64,000 nt of DNA from Tubiluchus corallicola (Eukaryota; Priapulida; Priapulimorpha; Priapulimorphida; Tubiluchidae), in NCBI GenBank assembly GCA_030141605.1, contig JAQGDQ010000480.1:62001-126000 (forward strand). Reading direction: 5' to 3'. Below are positions 1-11,636 of the stretch, piece by piece (the stretch's first letter is position 1; each line of letters opens with the position of its first letter). The translations under genes were made by a program, and so were the position numbers. Below the pieces are notes generated by a model. The model worked only from the letters and a program-made list of their open reading frames with translations, did not search any database and was not told the origin of the DNA.

Positions 1-1127
1 AAACACACCAGCATTATTATTTGTTTACTCGTTTACCACTCGCCGCTTATTACTTTCACTTACTGATTCGCCATTGGTTGATGTGTTGGTTCGTTTGCTC
101 CCTTTTATTTCTGCTTCTTTCTTCATTCATTTCTCGTTCGTTTACTTGTTTTTCGCTCATCCGTTGTTTGTTCCGTTTATTTTTTCCGTTTGCTGTACGC
201 GCATGCGTCGGTTATCCATTTATTCATCAATTTATTTTCATTTGTTTGTTTTTCACGTTGCTTGCATGCGTAATGTTTATGAAGCCATTCGGTGCTATTA
301 TGCTGGCTTCGTCATTGTACATTTATAATAATTAATATTATAAACTGATTAAACTGTCTACGAATTCAACAGTAGTAGTTTTATAGACTATACAAGCCGA
401 GAGCCAGACATGCAGAACTCAATGGCACAACCTATAATAATGTAGATTGTCGTGGCGGGACCAATACCAATCTCTTTATTAAGGGTGATTCTTTAAGATG
501 AATACAACAATTGGCAGAAGTGACTTGGCCTCACTCGAATGCACAATTCTCTCCTAATGAGGTAAACGGCTGGGGCGCAGTATGGCAGATGAAACCATGT
601 GGATGCCCATCAACTTACTATCCAAATTCTGCGATGTTTTACTTCTATCCTTGCACGCACATAATTTTATAAAAAAAGTCAGTATTCATCATGTAAACTC
701 GCTATAACAAAAGTTAAAGGAAAACCGGACCCAATCTTAAACTGCGGTCAAAACAATCTACTCTTTAAAACATTAAAAGCGAAAAATACCATTTTTTCCA
801 AAAATGACTTACGTGAAGGAATTATTAACACACAAACGCAATTTTGCGTTCGCTGTTACATGTTACACTCTTAGTTCTGGCTGTTACATGCATTTTGCTA
901 TTCGCTAATTCGCGGTACTAGCTCCTGCATTTCGGAAACGCGTTGCACAAAAAACAAGTCCCTCTCAGTTCAGAGATGTTCATTTGTGACGAACTACACA
1001 TGTTCGACAGCTCATGCGTGTGCACAGCAGTAAATTTGAAATTTAAATTTTTATGCTAAAACTTGCCTCGTTTTGGTACAACTCTCTTAATCAAACTAAT
1101 AATTAGCTTTACCATGGTGTATTGCAG
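1..1127. other. Upstream or intronic DNA before the visible GPCR exons
   Basis: No exon was recognised here. The first 330 bases are T-rich and carry only low-complexity open frames that begin at non-ATG codons. Positions 360-660 are unique-looking and unassigned. Positions about 690-1050 are a dispersed repeat described separately. Earlier exons of the receptor that starts at 1128 should lie upstream, mostly outside the window. Confidence 0.6.
690..1050 (+). repeat. Dispersed repeat family A, copy 1
   Basis: About 350 bases here reappear in inverted orientation near 25745-26090. Shared landmarks include the ACCGGACCCAA motif near 725, CAAAACAATCTA near 750, CATTTCGGAAACGCGTTGCAC near 928 with small differences, and CAGCTCATGCGTG near 1010. 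I saw no terminal inverted repeats or coding potential. It is probably a non-autonomous mobile element of unknown class. Confidence 0.75.
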
Positions 1128-1764
1128 TTTGACTCATGGTATAAGACAATCTACTATGTTGCGCACTATCTAGCCTATGCCAACTCTGCCATTAATCCAA
1201 TCATCTTTGCTGCTTTTAACGAAAACTTCAGAAAGGGATTTCGGTAAGTTCTTTACGCATACCTTTACACGAAAATCTTATCTTAATTAGTTTGTAAACA
1301 CAAAGATTAATTACCAATTATATAATGGTTAATGATAGTTTATGTTACCAACTTGTTACCAAAAGTGAGACCAAGTAGATGTAAAAATAGTTTTATATGG
1401 TTAGCTGCTGTTCTATTCAACAGTAAACATTTTAATAACTGTTGAATAGCGTACCTGGTGTAAAATACATTGATTAATTAAATAAATGGATGATGTTATG
1501 AATAATGCATAATGTGTATTTTTTATGTGTACGCCAATCTGGAGTTTTATTGTAAATGTGATTCTGTAATTGTATACATGTATATATATATGTAAATGTA
1601 TATATATTGGGATATTGTATTGTATTGTAATATGGGATATTAAATTATTGTAACAGTGAAGCGCCTTTGTATGCTTTAAATTGAAATAATTGAACCTTTA
1701 TGTGGCAGCCATGGCAAACACTGGAGAATGATAGAGAGGGGGAGAGAAAAGAGAAAGGATAGAG

Positions 1765-1820
<56 letters not shown>

Positions 1821-2468
1821 ATTGCAAAATTTTATTTTCCTGCTTCGCCCTTCTCCTTGTCTATCTGTTTATTGTTTTCTCTCTATTTTTCACTATTGCT
1901 GATCATGTTAACAATTCTTTGCTTTTTCACTGCCACCCTCTCTCTCTCTGCCTTTCTGTTTTCCTCCTGTTTATTTTCGTAAATTTCTCACTTGTTACTG
2001 ACACAACCCATATTCTAATTCTGGAACAACTGTTTTACAAGTGTTTGCATTTCTTTTTTCAGAAAAACATTCCACATTCCAACCAATGCTGTTGCACCCT
2101 CTGGACCACCGATTCCTAATCTTACTTTAAGTCCACATTGCGAGTCAAAAAAACGCCAGACAATGCGAATAAACCAAGTCAACCAACAAGACCTAAACAG
2201 TGACCAGTGTAGGAAAGGAAATGGCGACTCACAAGAAAGAAATGGCGTGACGAAGTCGCCACTTTCAGATGGGAAGCACAGTGGCGTTAACTCTTGTAAT
2301 GGCGTCAACAACTTGCATGTGCCAAGCTCCGTCACAGATTCCCCGCGTAAAAGTGCAATTGATGTCCACAACGCGTCGCTGGTATCGAATCCAGATTCGG
2401 GGGTTCAGTCATGCGTAGAAGGCTATTCTCGATATCTGTATGAAAATCTGGGTTTCAAAGCCTCGTAG
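1128..2468 (+). CDS. Class A neuropeptide-type G-protein-coupled receptor, 3' two exons (partial)
   Basis: This is the C-terminal part of a rhodopsin-class receptor, probably a plasma-membrane receptor for a small peptide. Exon 1128..1243 follows a TTGCAG acceptor. It encodes the end of extracellular loop 3, TM7 and the start of helix 8, with the motifs [16 protein letters not shown] and FNENFRKGF. It ends after two bases of an Arg codon at a GTAAGT donor. Exon 2063..2468 follows a CTTTTTTCAG acceptor, restores the frame and encodes a hydrophilic Ser/Asn-rich cytoplasmic tail ending in GFKAS and TAG. The usual NPxxY motif reads NPIIF. The FNENFR pattern is common in NPFF, RFamide and related receptors, but one TM helix is too little to name the ligand. 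TM1-6 exons are not seen and probably lie upstream of the window. An AATAAA lies about 40 bases after the stop. Confidence 0.88.
1768..1818. repeat. (GA)n microsatellite in the GPCR intron
   Basis: An almost pure GA dinucleotide run of about 25 units lies inside the intron between the two visible receptor exons. Purine-rich bases flank it from about 1728. The open frames here on both strands are products of the repeat. Confidence 0.95.
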
Positions 2469-2505
2469 CTTAGACAAATTTCTACACATATACTTGGTTT
2501 CCATA

Positions 2506-2511
2506 AATAAA
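2506..2511 (+). terminator. Polyadenylation signal AATAAA of the GPCR gene
   Basis: A canonical hexamer about 38 bases downstream of the receptor stop codon, on the same strand. This fits a short 3' UTR. Confidence 0.6.
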
Positions 2512-2983
2512 TCTGCAGCTTAAATACCATGTAAGCTAATAACTCATTTTTTAAAATGCTAAGAATAGTGAAACGTCTGAACATGTTAATTAGTTTGTTA
2601 GTTTGCTAATGATAAACTTTCCTCATCTGAAGAACAGTTTCCATATAATTACAAATTTCAAGCTGAAAAGCTAGTCAATATTAATTATTCTGGTTACACA
2701 TTATGTGCGTTTATATAAGTGTTTTGCCTTATAAGTAAATGTTTTAAAAACCTTTCTGGTGCCAAAAAGTTTTGTTAGAATTTAACATATTTCGCAACAT
2801 AGAAAGCGTGGCTGTTGTCGGTGGAAGTGACTTATATGTGCCATAGTAAAAATAATCTGTGAAATGTATAATTAATAACGTTGTAAAGTATTATCCAAAT
2901 ATCAGCTATTTCAGTAATAAAGTTAGTTTTTAATCGTCAAGAGCAAATGTATTTTAGTACAAGTTGTTGCCACTAGGTGGCTG
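2512..2983. other. Short convergent intergenic region
   Basis: AT-rich DNA between the 3' ends of the GPCR (+) and the ShKT gene (-). A TTTAAT at 2929-2934 is a possible weak ATTAAA signal for the minus-strand gene. Nothing else was recognised. Confidence 0.6.
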
Positions 2984-5900
2984 TTAGCCTCTAGTAACAA
3001 TCAATTCCGACAATTTCACTTTATTGTCTGACGCGGTTTCAAGGTCGTCACAGAAGCGGCAAGAGTTGGGACATATTCGACGCATGTGAACTTGTTCAGT
3101 CTCACAATAACCTTCTTTTGCCAATTGTGGGCACAGTGCGTTTTTGTCTGCACATTCTGAAAATAACAGAACTGTGGGTGATTTCATTCACGTATGATAT
3201 AAAAATGCAAATATAAATCGAACCCTAATCAAAGCAAACGCTAGTCAAAAAGTGACAGTGGTAACAATCTGGTCTTAATATCACTTATCAATAGGCAGGT
3301 TGTCTTCGAGTGGTATAAAAGTTTTATACCTCGGCTCCGGTCTAATTCAAGGTAGCAGGACCACAAACGTGGCATATGCCTACCTGCCCAGGAAGAGGCA
3401 GGCTATAAAGTTTTTGTTCAATACTGTTCAACACCAGTCACACTTCAGTTAAACGCTGTTTACACAATCGGTACTGAAGCTAAGCCGCTTCAGTAAACAA
3501 TGGTGCATGTTAACCAATGGCGCCTGCCTCAACCAGTCGCGTCGAGCACACTTAGCCGAATTAAATAAGAATTAAGTAATCAAGAATGTTTTGAACTGTT
3601 ATACCGTGGCTGTCTAGAAAAATCGCGCAACAAATGTCTTGTATCACTTTCATTCTGCAAAATTCTATCTTGCATTTTAGTTTAGAAGCCCTGAAATTCT
3701 CCCAATATTACTCTATTAGTTGTTTATAATTGAACAATGGTGACCGTATCCAATGCAGAATAATAACTATATTCCGTATAGACTTGTCATAGACTTGTGT
3801 TTTATTATATTACCAAATGAATTTGGTACAATTTATATACAGCAGCAAGTAACCTAGCTAATGTACTAGTACTCACTTTTTTCTTGTTTGCAATGCTTAC
3901 AACTGAGAGGGCAATTCTGCTTCATGTAACCAGGGTTAGCTTTACATTCACCAACATTGGCCCAATGTTCGCATTCCCAGGCGATATCCTTACAAGGAGC
4001 TGAAAATAAATGGAAATCCAGATTTATGAGACCCCACACTTGCTTTTTGGATATAATAGTCGACCAGGCTCAACATTGCTCATTTTCCGTAAGGTGTTGC
4101 TGAGCATATACCGTAACCATTCAGTTGTGGTTCTTGCTCAAAACATTTTTCCGGGTTCATGTAACTCTTAAAGGACAAGAAAAGGGCACCTGAAGTAGAT
4201 TTCAGAAAAAACGCCTTAAAAAATTACAACAATTTTATGCATATATCGTACTCGCGTTAAAAGGTGTTTGTTTTTGTTTTAAATCCGACAGCGCCATTAC
4301 ATGAGGTCACTTACAAACGTAAATCAGGGGAAGAAAAGGCAATATTAAATTATGATCCAAAAAACTTTCCATGCAAATCTATATTATTTAGATTTCGCTT
4401 ACCTGCTGGAAAAACTTACGCAACGAGAAGTAAAAATTAAAAATGTTCATGCCAATTGATAAAATATCGCTGGCTCACCCTCCAGGATGCACCACTACTA
4501 AACAAAAACGCATTTTTAATTTTATTGACAAAACACAGTAATTTAAAATTTTAACTAGATAGTAACATATGTGTTACGAATGCTCTGATTATTTCTTCAG
4601 TCTTCATGCAATGTTATCTAAACTTGTATTAAACGATCTACCATTAAAATGGCTGCGCCTAACAGTCATCTCGGGAGTTTAAAAGAACAGGTTTTATACA
4701 GCGTTACCGCTCTTTATGTAAGTGGAGGGTTTACTTGTGCTTCAAGTGTACAAGACATTCTGGAGATGTGTGGATTTGTGATCAGGATCAGAATTTGTAT
4801 GAAACTTCATTGAACCATTTCAAAACTTTTTTTAAATTGCATTCGTGTAGCCCACTGTTGACAACCCAATGACAATGTTGCTGTTCTCATTTTGTCAGTG
4901 TTATTGCTGTTTGCCTCAATGTGTCAAAGCATGTTTGCTTGAAAAAAATATATTTTAAAATCACACCACTTCGCAAATTATTTGTTTTGTCTGACAATTA
5001 TTAAAGTCATGAGTACTAAAGTCATGTACACACTTAGTAAATGAGTATATATTTGACCAAAATGTATACTCATTATAGACCACACAACTAAAGATCTTTA
5101 AGAAATGTTTATTTAAAATTACTGTGTTGATTTGTTGTAAAAAAGTATGTTTTACTTCTTTAGAATTATTTTAATGTAAGAATTTTATTTTTGAACGTGG
5201 TTTATAGATATTCGTAATTTTCACTGTTTGACTAAGCAGATAGTTATGCACAATGTTATTACAATCCAGTAATAATTTTACTTTTCTGGATACAATAATA
5301 CGATGTGTGAAGGCAAAGCTCTTCAGTGCAAGGCTTCCGCGGTCTGGCCTCCGTTAGAGTGCTACCTATATATCTACTGCCTCCGTACACTTCAAGCGTC
5401 ATCTACTGTGAAATTTAGTTAAATTTGTAACTTACATCTCACAATTTCTTGATGGGTACACACCCTGCAGCTTTTTCTGCATTGGTACAGCATAAAGTTA
5501 GGATTATTTTCACACTCTCCGTCTTTGGACCATTTGGCACATTCTTTCTTGAAGTCTTCACATTCTTCAAAAGTAAAATTGCCGTTATCAGAAGAGATAC
5601 AGTAGGTTTACTAAGTTATTAGTCACGAAAAAAGAGATACAATGGACGAACACTGATGCTTGCAGGGGGAAAATACAAAATTGGAAATAATAAAAATAAG
5701 ATATGAAGGAAAAGAAAACCACTTTAACAATTGACCCAGATGAAGTCCCAGTGTTTTTGGATTTATATCCCGATGTTAACTCCAACTGCCGTTTATGGAC
5801 TTGTGTCTTTTATTTGACAGCTTGAAATGAACTTCGATTACAAAATAGGGTCGAAATACAGTTCTCATTACACAATGTTTCAGATGACATGTTTCTGTTT

Positions 5901-6023
5901 CTGTTTCTGTTGTTTTTGTTGTTGTTGTTGCTGCTGCTGTTGCTGCTGCTGCTGTAGCTGTTGCTATTGTTTTTAGTGTTGTTGTAGCTGCTATTTTTCT
6001 TGTTGCAGCTGTTGCTTACTGCA

Positions 6024-6111
<88 letters not shown>

Positions 6112-8874
6112 TAACGTGGTGGTGATGGTGGTAGTAGTTGCAGCGGCATTAGTGTTCGTAATTCTCATCATCCCCATTTCATAATCGTATCAGAAAAAAA
6201 CAGCATACCGGCTTTCGGACCACAAACTTTGCAGCTTAAAGGGCAGTAGAAGACAAACTTTTCCTCGCTAAAACATTTTCCTTCTTCTGCGCCTTGTTGA
6301 CACTTTTGTCGCAGATTGTAACAGTCTGCAAAAATCATTTCGAACAAGCAGAAATCAAATTATACGTTTTTAATTACGACAGCTTTGGGTCACAAGGGGC
6401 GCCTAACGTCATTGGGGGCACACTTGTTCATTCGGCAGTGATTACACGCAGCTACTTAGCAGAAAAAAACACAAAATCCGAGAGCACAAAAATGTATGAA
6501 ATAGAAATTCTTGCTATTAACGCTCATGTCTCCATTTAACATGAGTACACGCATTGTATCGGAGATTAAAAAAGTATTTGCAGAAAACTTGAAAATGGCT
6601 AATGCTAAATATTAATCATCATTAACTTCCCAAGACAAACCAACTTGATAGGGCAGTTTTCATGCCTTTTCTAGCTATTTATAGAAGGTTTTTGTTTCTT
6701 GCCGAGGTTGACGAAAACTATTCGAGTTTGATTAGACAAAGCGACTAATATGTATTTATAACGTGGTACGCCTTTGAATGTACAAAATGTCTATAATTAG
6801 CTGGAAAAACTGTTACAACAGACTCGTAATAGCCACACTACAGTTTTAGATTTGCTGTTGTTTTTCTTTAGTCAATCAATTTACTGATCCATTCAATTTA
6901 AGCCGGTTAAACTTTTAAATTCCGTATAATGTAACATCAACGTGAAGCATTTATGCAGCACCTTTCACAACTAAATCTCACAAACTCTTTACAATTGGCA
7001 CTGTTTGCAAGATCAAATTATTCAGAAATAAATTTTTATAAAACTTCATTTTAAACAAATCAGTGTAAGCTACTTCTATACCTGGAAAATCTTCGCAGAT
7101 TAGACAGCTTCTTTTGCAATGCTTTTTCATGTACTTTGGGTTTCGTTCACATTCTCCCTCTGCTGCCCACTGTCTACACTCCAGTTTTTTATCATTGCAT
7201 TCTGAAATATTATTATTGCAGCTTAACTTTTGCCTTGTTACTTCACAGAGAAGGATCATTTTTTGACAGGAGGCGGGAGACTTTTTAAAATAGGCTATGT
7301 TTTTTGTAACTGAACTGGGGAAAAATGCATTCAATACATATCCATCTTGTTGATAATTTATAAAAGTAAAAATTAGTTTAATTATTGTCATGTGATATGC
7401 TGCCACTGCGGCAGACCAATCTGCCATTGAAACAGAAAGTTCACATTTGTCTTTACCTTTCCCTCTTTTTTGTTGCCTCTCTCTCTCTCTCTTCCTTTCT
7501 CTCCGCTTCTTTTGTCCTTTTTTGTGCTGCCATCGTCTGTTCCCTTCCCTTTCCCCTCTCTTTTCCCCCTCTTTTATTTTTCCGACCTCTCTCTCCATTC
7601 ATTTCCTCATTTTACACTTACTTGTGTTGTTGTCCTTTCATAAATTATAATTAGGCTTACAGTCCCGGACGTGGAATGTCACAAACTGTGCCCTGACATA
7701 ATGTTACAGCTTCGGGGCCTACCTCGACAAGCATGTAGAGCTGTAGAACAACAAGTCAGGGGCTCACTGAACTCGAAATTGTTGGTCTGCCAATAGATGC
7801 GAAATTTGTTCTCGTATATTCGTTTGCAGGATTAGGCTTGCGTTCCGGTTTTTAGGGTTTTTTTAAAAGAACGGAGTCTTGATATTTTTGAGAATTGTTA
7901 TTGCCGCCATCTTGAATTCAAATTGACAGATAGAAAATCGGACTCTACCAGTCGATGCAGAATTCACTATAAAGTTTTTTAACTATCCGTTGAAACTGAT
8001 GTTTCGTCGCTATCTTGAATTTAAAATAGCGTGTCGAAAATTTGATTTTTTTGGAAATGATATTATTGCCGCAGTTTTTGAATTCAAAATAGCGGATCGG
8101 AAATCCGACTCCACAAATCGATGCAGAACTCATCGATTCTTATACATTCCTATAAAGTTTCATGGCGATCAGTTGCAAATTGTGCCTTTGGCAGTTTTCA
8201 AAACAAATAATTCATATTATCGCTGCTATTTTTAATTCAAGACGCAGATCAAAAATCGACTCTCTCAGTCGATGTGAATTTCATTCTAGTGCATTCATTT
8301 ACGTGAAGTTTCGTCTACAATGAATCGGAGCCTTGGACTTTTTTCCACAAGATCATCTTCCAAGAAAACTAGCAAAAACATTCAGACGATTCGTTCGCGT
8401 TTGAGTCTAGGCGTCGGCCAAAATTTATAAGGATCGAATTGTCTTGCCATTCGTTATAAATGAGTTTTGTTTGCACGTAAATGATACTAACCTCCCTTGT
8501 CAATTGTACTTCCGTCTTATGTATACTATATGAACAAGCCAGGATTTCGTAAGTTTATAATATATAGCGAAACAGTATCTTATATGTAACGTAGATACAT
8601 GTCAAGTTATTATTAAGCGATTTGCAGCTATACTAAAAACTCAGCGATTTTTTTCTCCTTCTTTGACCCTTAAAAGCGTTGTTTTTATTAGAATGTGAAG
8701 CAAAAACTATACTTACTACTTGATATAATAAAAACAACATATATAACTGGTTATGAAAGACTTACCAATTGATAGTGTGACTTTTCCACGATCTCCCTTT
8801 GCTCTTCCAGCACTGACGTTTGTTGCTGCAATGATGGCTACTAACGTGAGCCAAAAAACGAAAGCTAAAGTCAT
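2984..8874 (-). CDS. Secreted protein with five tandem ShKT domains, six exons, complete
   Basis: The exons on the minus strand are 8766..8874, 7082..7201, 6209..6325, 5436..5564, 3877..3999 and 2984..3156. They total 771 bases and encode 256 residues. The start ATG opens a hydrophobic signal peptide (about residues 2-21, ending NVSA), followed by a short basic linker. Each later exon encodes one six-cysteine ShKT domain, at about residues 38-72, 78-112, 116-151, 159-194 and 199-234. All five introns are phase 1, so each domain exon is symmetric. The donors read GTAAG, GTATAG, GTATG, GTAAGT and GTGAGT, and the joins keep the frame throughout. ShKT modules occur in sea-anemone potassium-channel blockers and in many metazoan secreted, adhesive or enzyme-linked proteins. 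No catalytic domain is present here. Toxin, matrix, mucus or immune roles cannot be separated from sequence alone. The family call is secure and the function is unknown. Confidence 0.93.
4205..4665 (-). repeat. Dispersed repeat family B, copy 1 (in a ShKT intron)
   Basis: This stretch is the inverted counterpart of sequences near 14390-14760 and 58475-58915. Shared landmarks, read on the minus strand, are TTAGGCGCAGCCATTTTAA, AGTTTAGATAACATTGC, AATAATCAGAGCATT and, at the far end, GCATGGAAAGTTTT and CTTTTCTTCCC. It lies in the last-but-one intron of the ShKT gene. No coding potential was seen. Confidence 0.75.
5925..6110. repeat. (CTG)n / (CAG)n trinucleotide tract in a ShKT intron
   Basis: An impure TTG/CTG-rich run from about 5880 leads into roughly 28 uninterrupted CTG units between about 6025 and 6109. 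On the gene strand this is CAG. It sits about 100 bases downstream of the third exon (6209..6325), inside the following intron. Confidence 0.95.
7870..8345. repeat. Degenerate tandem repeat in ShKT intron 1
   Basis: Three or four diverged units of roughly 150-180 bases. Each carries a version of CTTGAATTCAAA, a short AT core, ATCGGACTC or ATCGACTC, and CAGTCGATGCAGAATTC, with an AAAGTTTCATGGCG-like spacer. The units differ too much for a precise period by eye. This is probably an old minisatellite or the internal repeats of a mobile element. Confidence 0.6.
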
Positions 8875-9550
8875 TTCTGTAGATCTGCGCGTTTTTTTTA
8901 TTATTATATTTGTTGTGTAGTTATGCTGTGCCCTACGGAAAATGTCGTACACTATGATTGCAATTTCAATGAATTTTTCTTCAAAAAACGTTTTTACTTT
9001 TTAATTTCACTTGTGTGCAGCTATGTAGCTCTACTTCATAAGGTACTTCTAAATTTTCACTCGTCTAAGGGGCCAATGACATCACCGATGATAAATGAGT
9101 TGTTGGCTCACGGCGAGCAGTTTAACCTAGCGAGGTAACTTAGAACAACTGCGTATGGTTAAGTGAACAAATTTACAGTAATGCAATTAACGAAAACTCC
9201 AGTTTTCTTTAAAATTTACAAAACTTTCACGGAGCCCCTACATTTTCTGTTTAATTTAAAAACAAATCAGTTTAACAATTTCAACTCTGGCACTTAAATA
9301 ATTTACTTGACTCATCGTCATTGATTGATTGCAGTTAGCTAGCATACAGTGGCTGGGTCAAGTTAATTTTCTGTTAATGTAGGAAAAATCATATGCTTTA
9401 CTGATAATCCACAGTTCAAATAATGTGCACCTTAGTACAAAATCAAAAGGGAATTTTGCATTTGTTAAAAGCCACTGTGGCCTAGCTAATTTTCTATTAA
9501 TATAGATAAAATGATATGCTTTTGTTGGATGGGCGGTTTGGTCCTTAGTT
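8875..9550. other. Upstream region of the ShKT gene
   Basis: AT-rich DNA 5' of the minus-strand ShKT start. It should contain the promoter, but I could not identify a TATA box or a transcription start. The open frames here have no recognisable similarity. Confidence 0.4.
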
Positions 9551-9618
9551 GTGGTGGCTGAGTGATCTAGGTGTTGGACTGCAACCACGCAGTTTTGAGT
9601 TCGAGTCTAGTGGCTGCA
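9551..9618 (+). repeat. tRNA-derived SINE-like head
   Basis: The segment has a good A-box-like motif (TGGCTGAGTGATC) and, about 35 bases on, a B-box-like motif (GAGTTCGAGTCT). This matches the layout of an RNA polymerase III internal promoter. The flanks do not form a full tRNA acceptor stem, so it reads as a tRNA-derived SINE or pseudogene and not a working tRNA. Confidence 0.55.
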
Positions 9619-9991
9619 AACGCTAAGATATATACCTACATGTTACTCATTATTTGTGTGTTGCGACATTATCTGTATTGTCGCTAAATAACCGTTAGTG
9701 TAAATGTTGTTGTTTAATAAAATAAGTGACGGTAAAAAATGTTGTTTTTGTCTTTACGCTTTACAGTTAATCCACAGTATGAGTCATTCGCATCCGCAAA
9801 TCAAAGGGAAGCTTGTATTCGTTAAAATAAGAAATACGCGTTACAATCACAAATGAATCAATCAGCTCCCGATTAATTATTTATAATCTGAATGTCAAGA
9901 TTATCATTAATGATGGTAGAAAACAACGATTATTTGTTAACAATGAAATTGTTAACAGCTATAAGGCATGAGCTGTCATAATCACTAAACA

Positions 9992-10048
9992 GATGGCCTA
10001 GTTGCTGTGGCGTCGGCTTGTAAGCAGGAGGACAATGGTTTAATGGAT
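9992..10048 (+). repeat. Second tRNA-like SINE head
   Basis: Contains TGGCCTAGTTGCTGTGGCG followed by GGCTTGTAAGCAGGAGGAC and an altered B box (CAATGGTTTAATGG). This is the order seen in the heads of many tRNA-derived SINEs. The B box is degenerate, so present-day Pol III activity is doubtful. It is followed almost directly by the GAT microsatellite. Confidence 0.45.
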
Positions 10049-10082
10049 GAAGATGACGACAACTACGATGACAGATACGATG

Positions 10083-10085
10083 ATA

Positions 10086-10133
<48 letters not shown>
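10083..10133. repeat. (GAT)n microsatellite
   Basis: About 16 GAT units after an impure GAC/GAT lead-in. The Asp-rich frame across it is an artefact of the repeat. Confidence 0.95.
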
Positions 10134-10463
10134 TTGTTGTTTTAATTTTTAATTTGTCTCTTTATTTTTACATCAAATATTTTCGGGACATTATTAGACT
10201 ACTAAGTAACCGATAATCACATCGTTATAGGCGTGATACCACATTTTCTGGTATACATACACTATTTTTTGGTTAAAGGTTTGGTGCATATCAGTATTTT
10301 ATACTGTTCATACTGATATCATCTGTCCTCATACATTTCTTTCAAATGAAAAACTTCGAGTTAAATTTTATTTAGGAGTTATTTTTCAATTTAATTTGGG
10401 GTGGATCTCTTAATTTTCCACATACGACAGAAATAATACAGAAATAATCAACCTATGCAGACA

Positions 10464-11636
10464 TTAATTTGTGTGTGTAGCACTTTCCTCACTGGATACT
10501 TCTGATGTCTTGGAAGGCGAAGAATTATCCTTGGTCCTCCAAGCTATGCCTTTTACTAGTTGTTCTCTCAACTCGCTAATAAATCCCTGATGAACTTTAG
10601 GATTTGCAACAGGAAGAACGCGAAACTTCTTATGTCGAATAACACAGTATATAGAAACCACTACACTGATGAAAAGTAGTGTACCAATAGTCACTAGTAC
10701 AGTAATCAGTACCCAGTCTGGCAACACACTTTTATCTGCAATAACAAATATCAGTGCAATAAGGGAAACTCTGATAAATTTTAAATGTGGAATTAAATGT
10801 TATTAATTATACTAAGTAGGATAGAAACAATTGATTATTTATAATCTCAATTCAAGTCTTTAGATTTGCAATCTGAAATCAAATCCTAATTTAATTGTAG
10901 TTTTAGTACCACCTTCTTTGTACTTAGATTTTTCCGCTCAATCTTGCGTCTAAACAACAATATTAGTGGGTTTGCCTTAAATGCTATAAACTTAATTTGT
11001 ATGAAAAAGATCGTAAAGTAAAGCGACAGAGTTCGTACTTTTCGATGAGTCACAGTCGATTTAATTTGAGATCGCTGTGAATATAGCACGTTTACTAAAA
11101 GGCAGCAGAACTTCACAAGATTGACTTGTCAAATTTTTCAATTCAGAAAATTCTTTTAAAAAATTCTAGTTCTGCTGCCAACCTCACGATGCTTCCTGCT
11201 AACCAGTGTGTTGATAGCTGAAAGTGATCATATTATAAACCTTAATGATTATAAATGATTAAGCTAACTAGGAAAGAACAAATCTCTGTGAAAAGAAAAG
11301 AGTACCTGTAGTGCGATGCACTTGAGGGGGATTAGTAGACGTTTCTGGCAAAGAAACGTCATACTCTCTCAACAAAGCACCACCACCATTGTCCATATTT
11401 CTTGGGACATCATCTAGCTGTCCAAATAAACAAGTCCAGAGTTCTATGAAGGTTGCATTGCCAGAACAACTCATGGCGTCTTGATGACATGAAGTGTTTT
11501 GTATGCATTTAACAAGAGTGGAACAGTTGATTGATGTTGAAGACGTCATGAAAGAGGGAAGTGGTGGAAGCCCAAATTCCAGCAGGTTTGGTGGCATTCG
11601 TAAAGAGGACTCCAGTGTTCCAGCTGTGTCATCCAT
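10464..11636 (-). CDS. Predicted single-pass membrane protein, two exons, family unknown
   Basis: Exons 11306..11636 and 10464..10735 (minus strand) total 603 bases, or 200 residues. They are joined at a phase-1 intron with a GTACTC donor and a TTATTGCAG acceptor. The chosen ATG is preceded in frame by TAA. Residues 1-110 hold five cysteines and three N-glycosylation sequons (NCS, NTS, NAT), which suggests an outward-facing segment. One strongly hydrophobic helix follows at about residues 118-143. A basic RHKKFR stop-transfer stretch and a Ser/Glu-rich tail ending THTN complete the protein. No N-terminal signal peptide is visible, so it is either a type III membrane protein or lacks an unrecognised upstream exon. 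A minus-strand AATAAA lies about 90 bases past the stop (10367..10372). I do not recognise the family and assign no function. Confidence 0.65.

Noticed and set aside
6294-6539. Plus-strand frame over the second ShKT domain exon
   Set aside because: Antisense shadow of the minus-strand ShKT exon 6209..6325.
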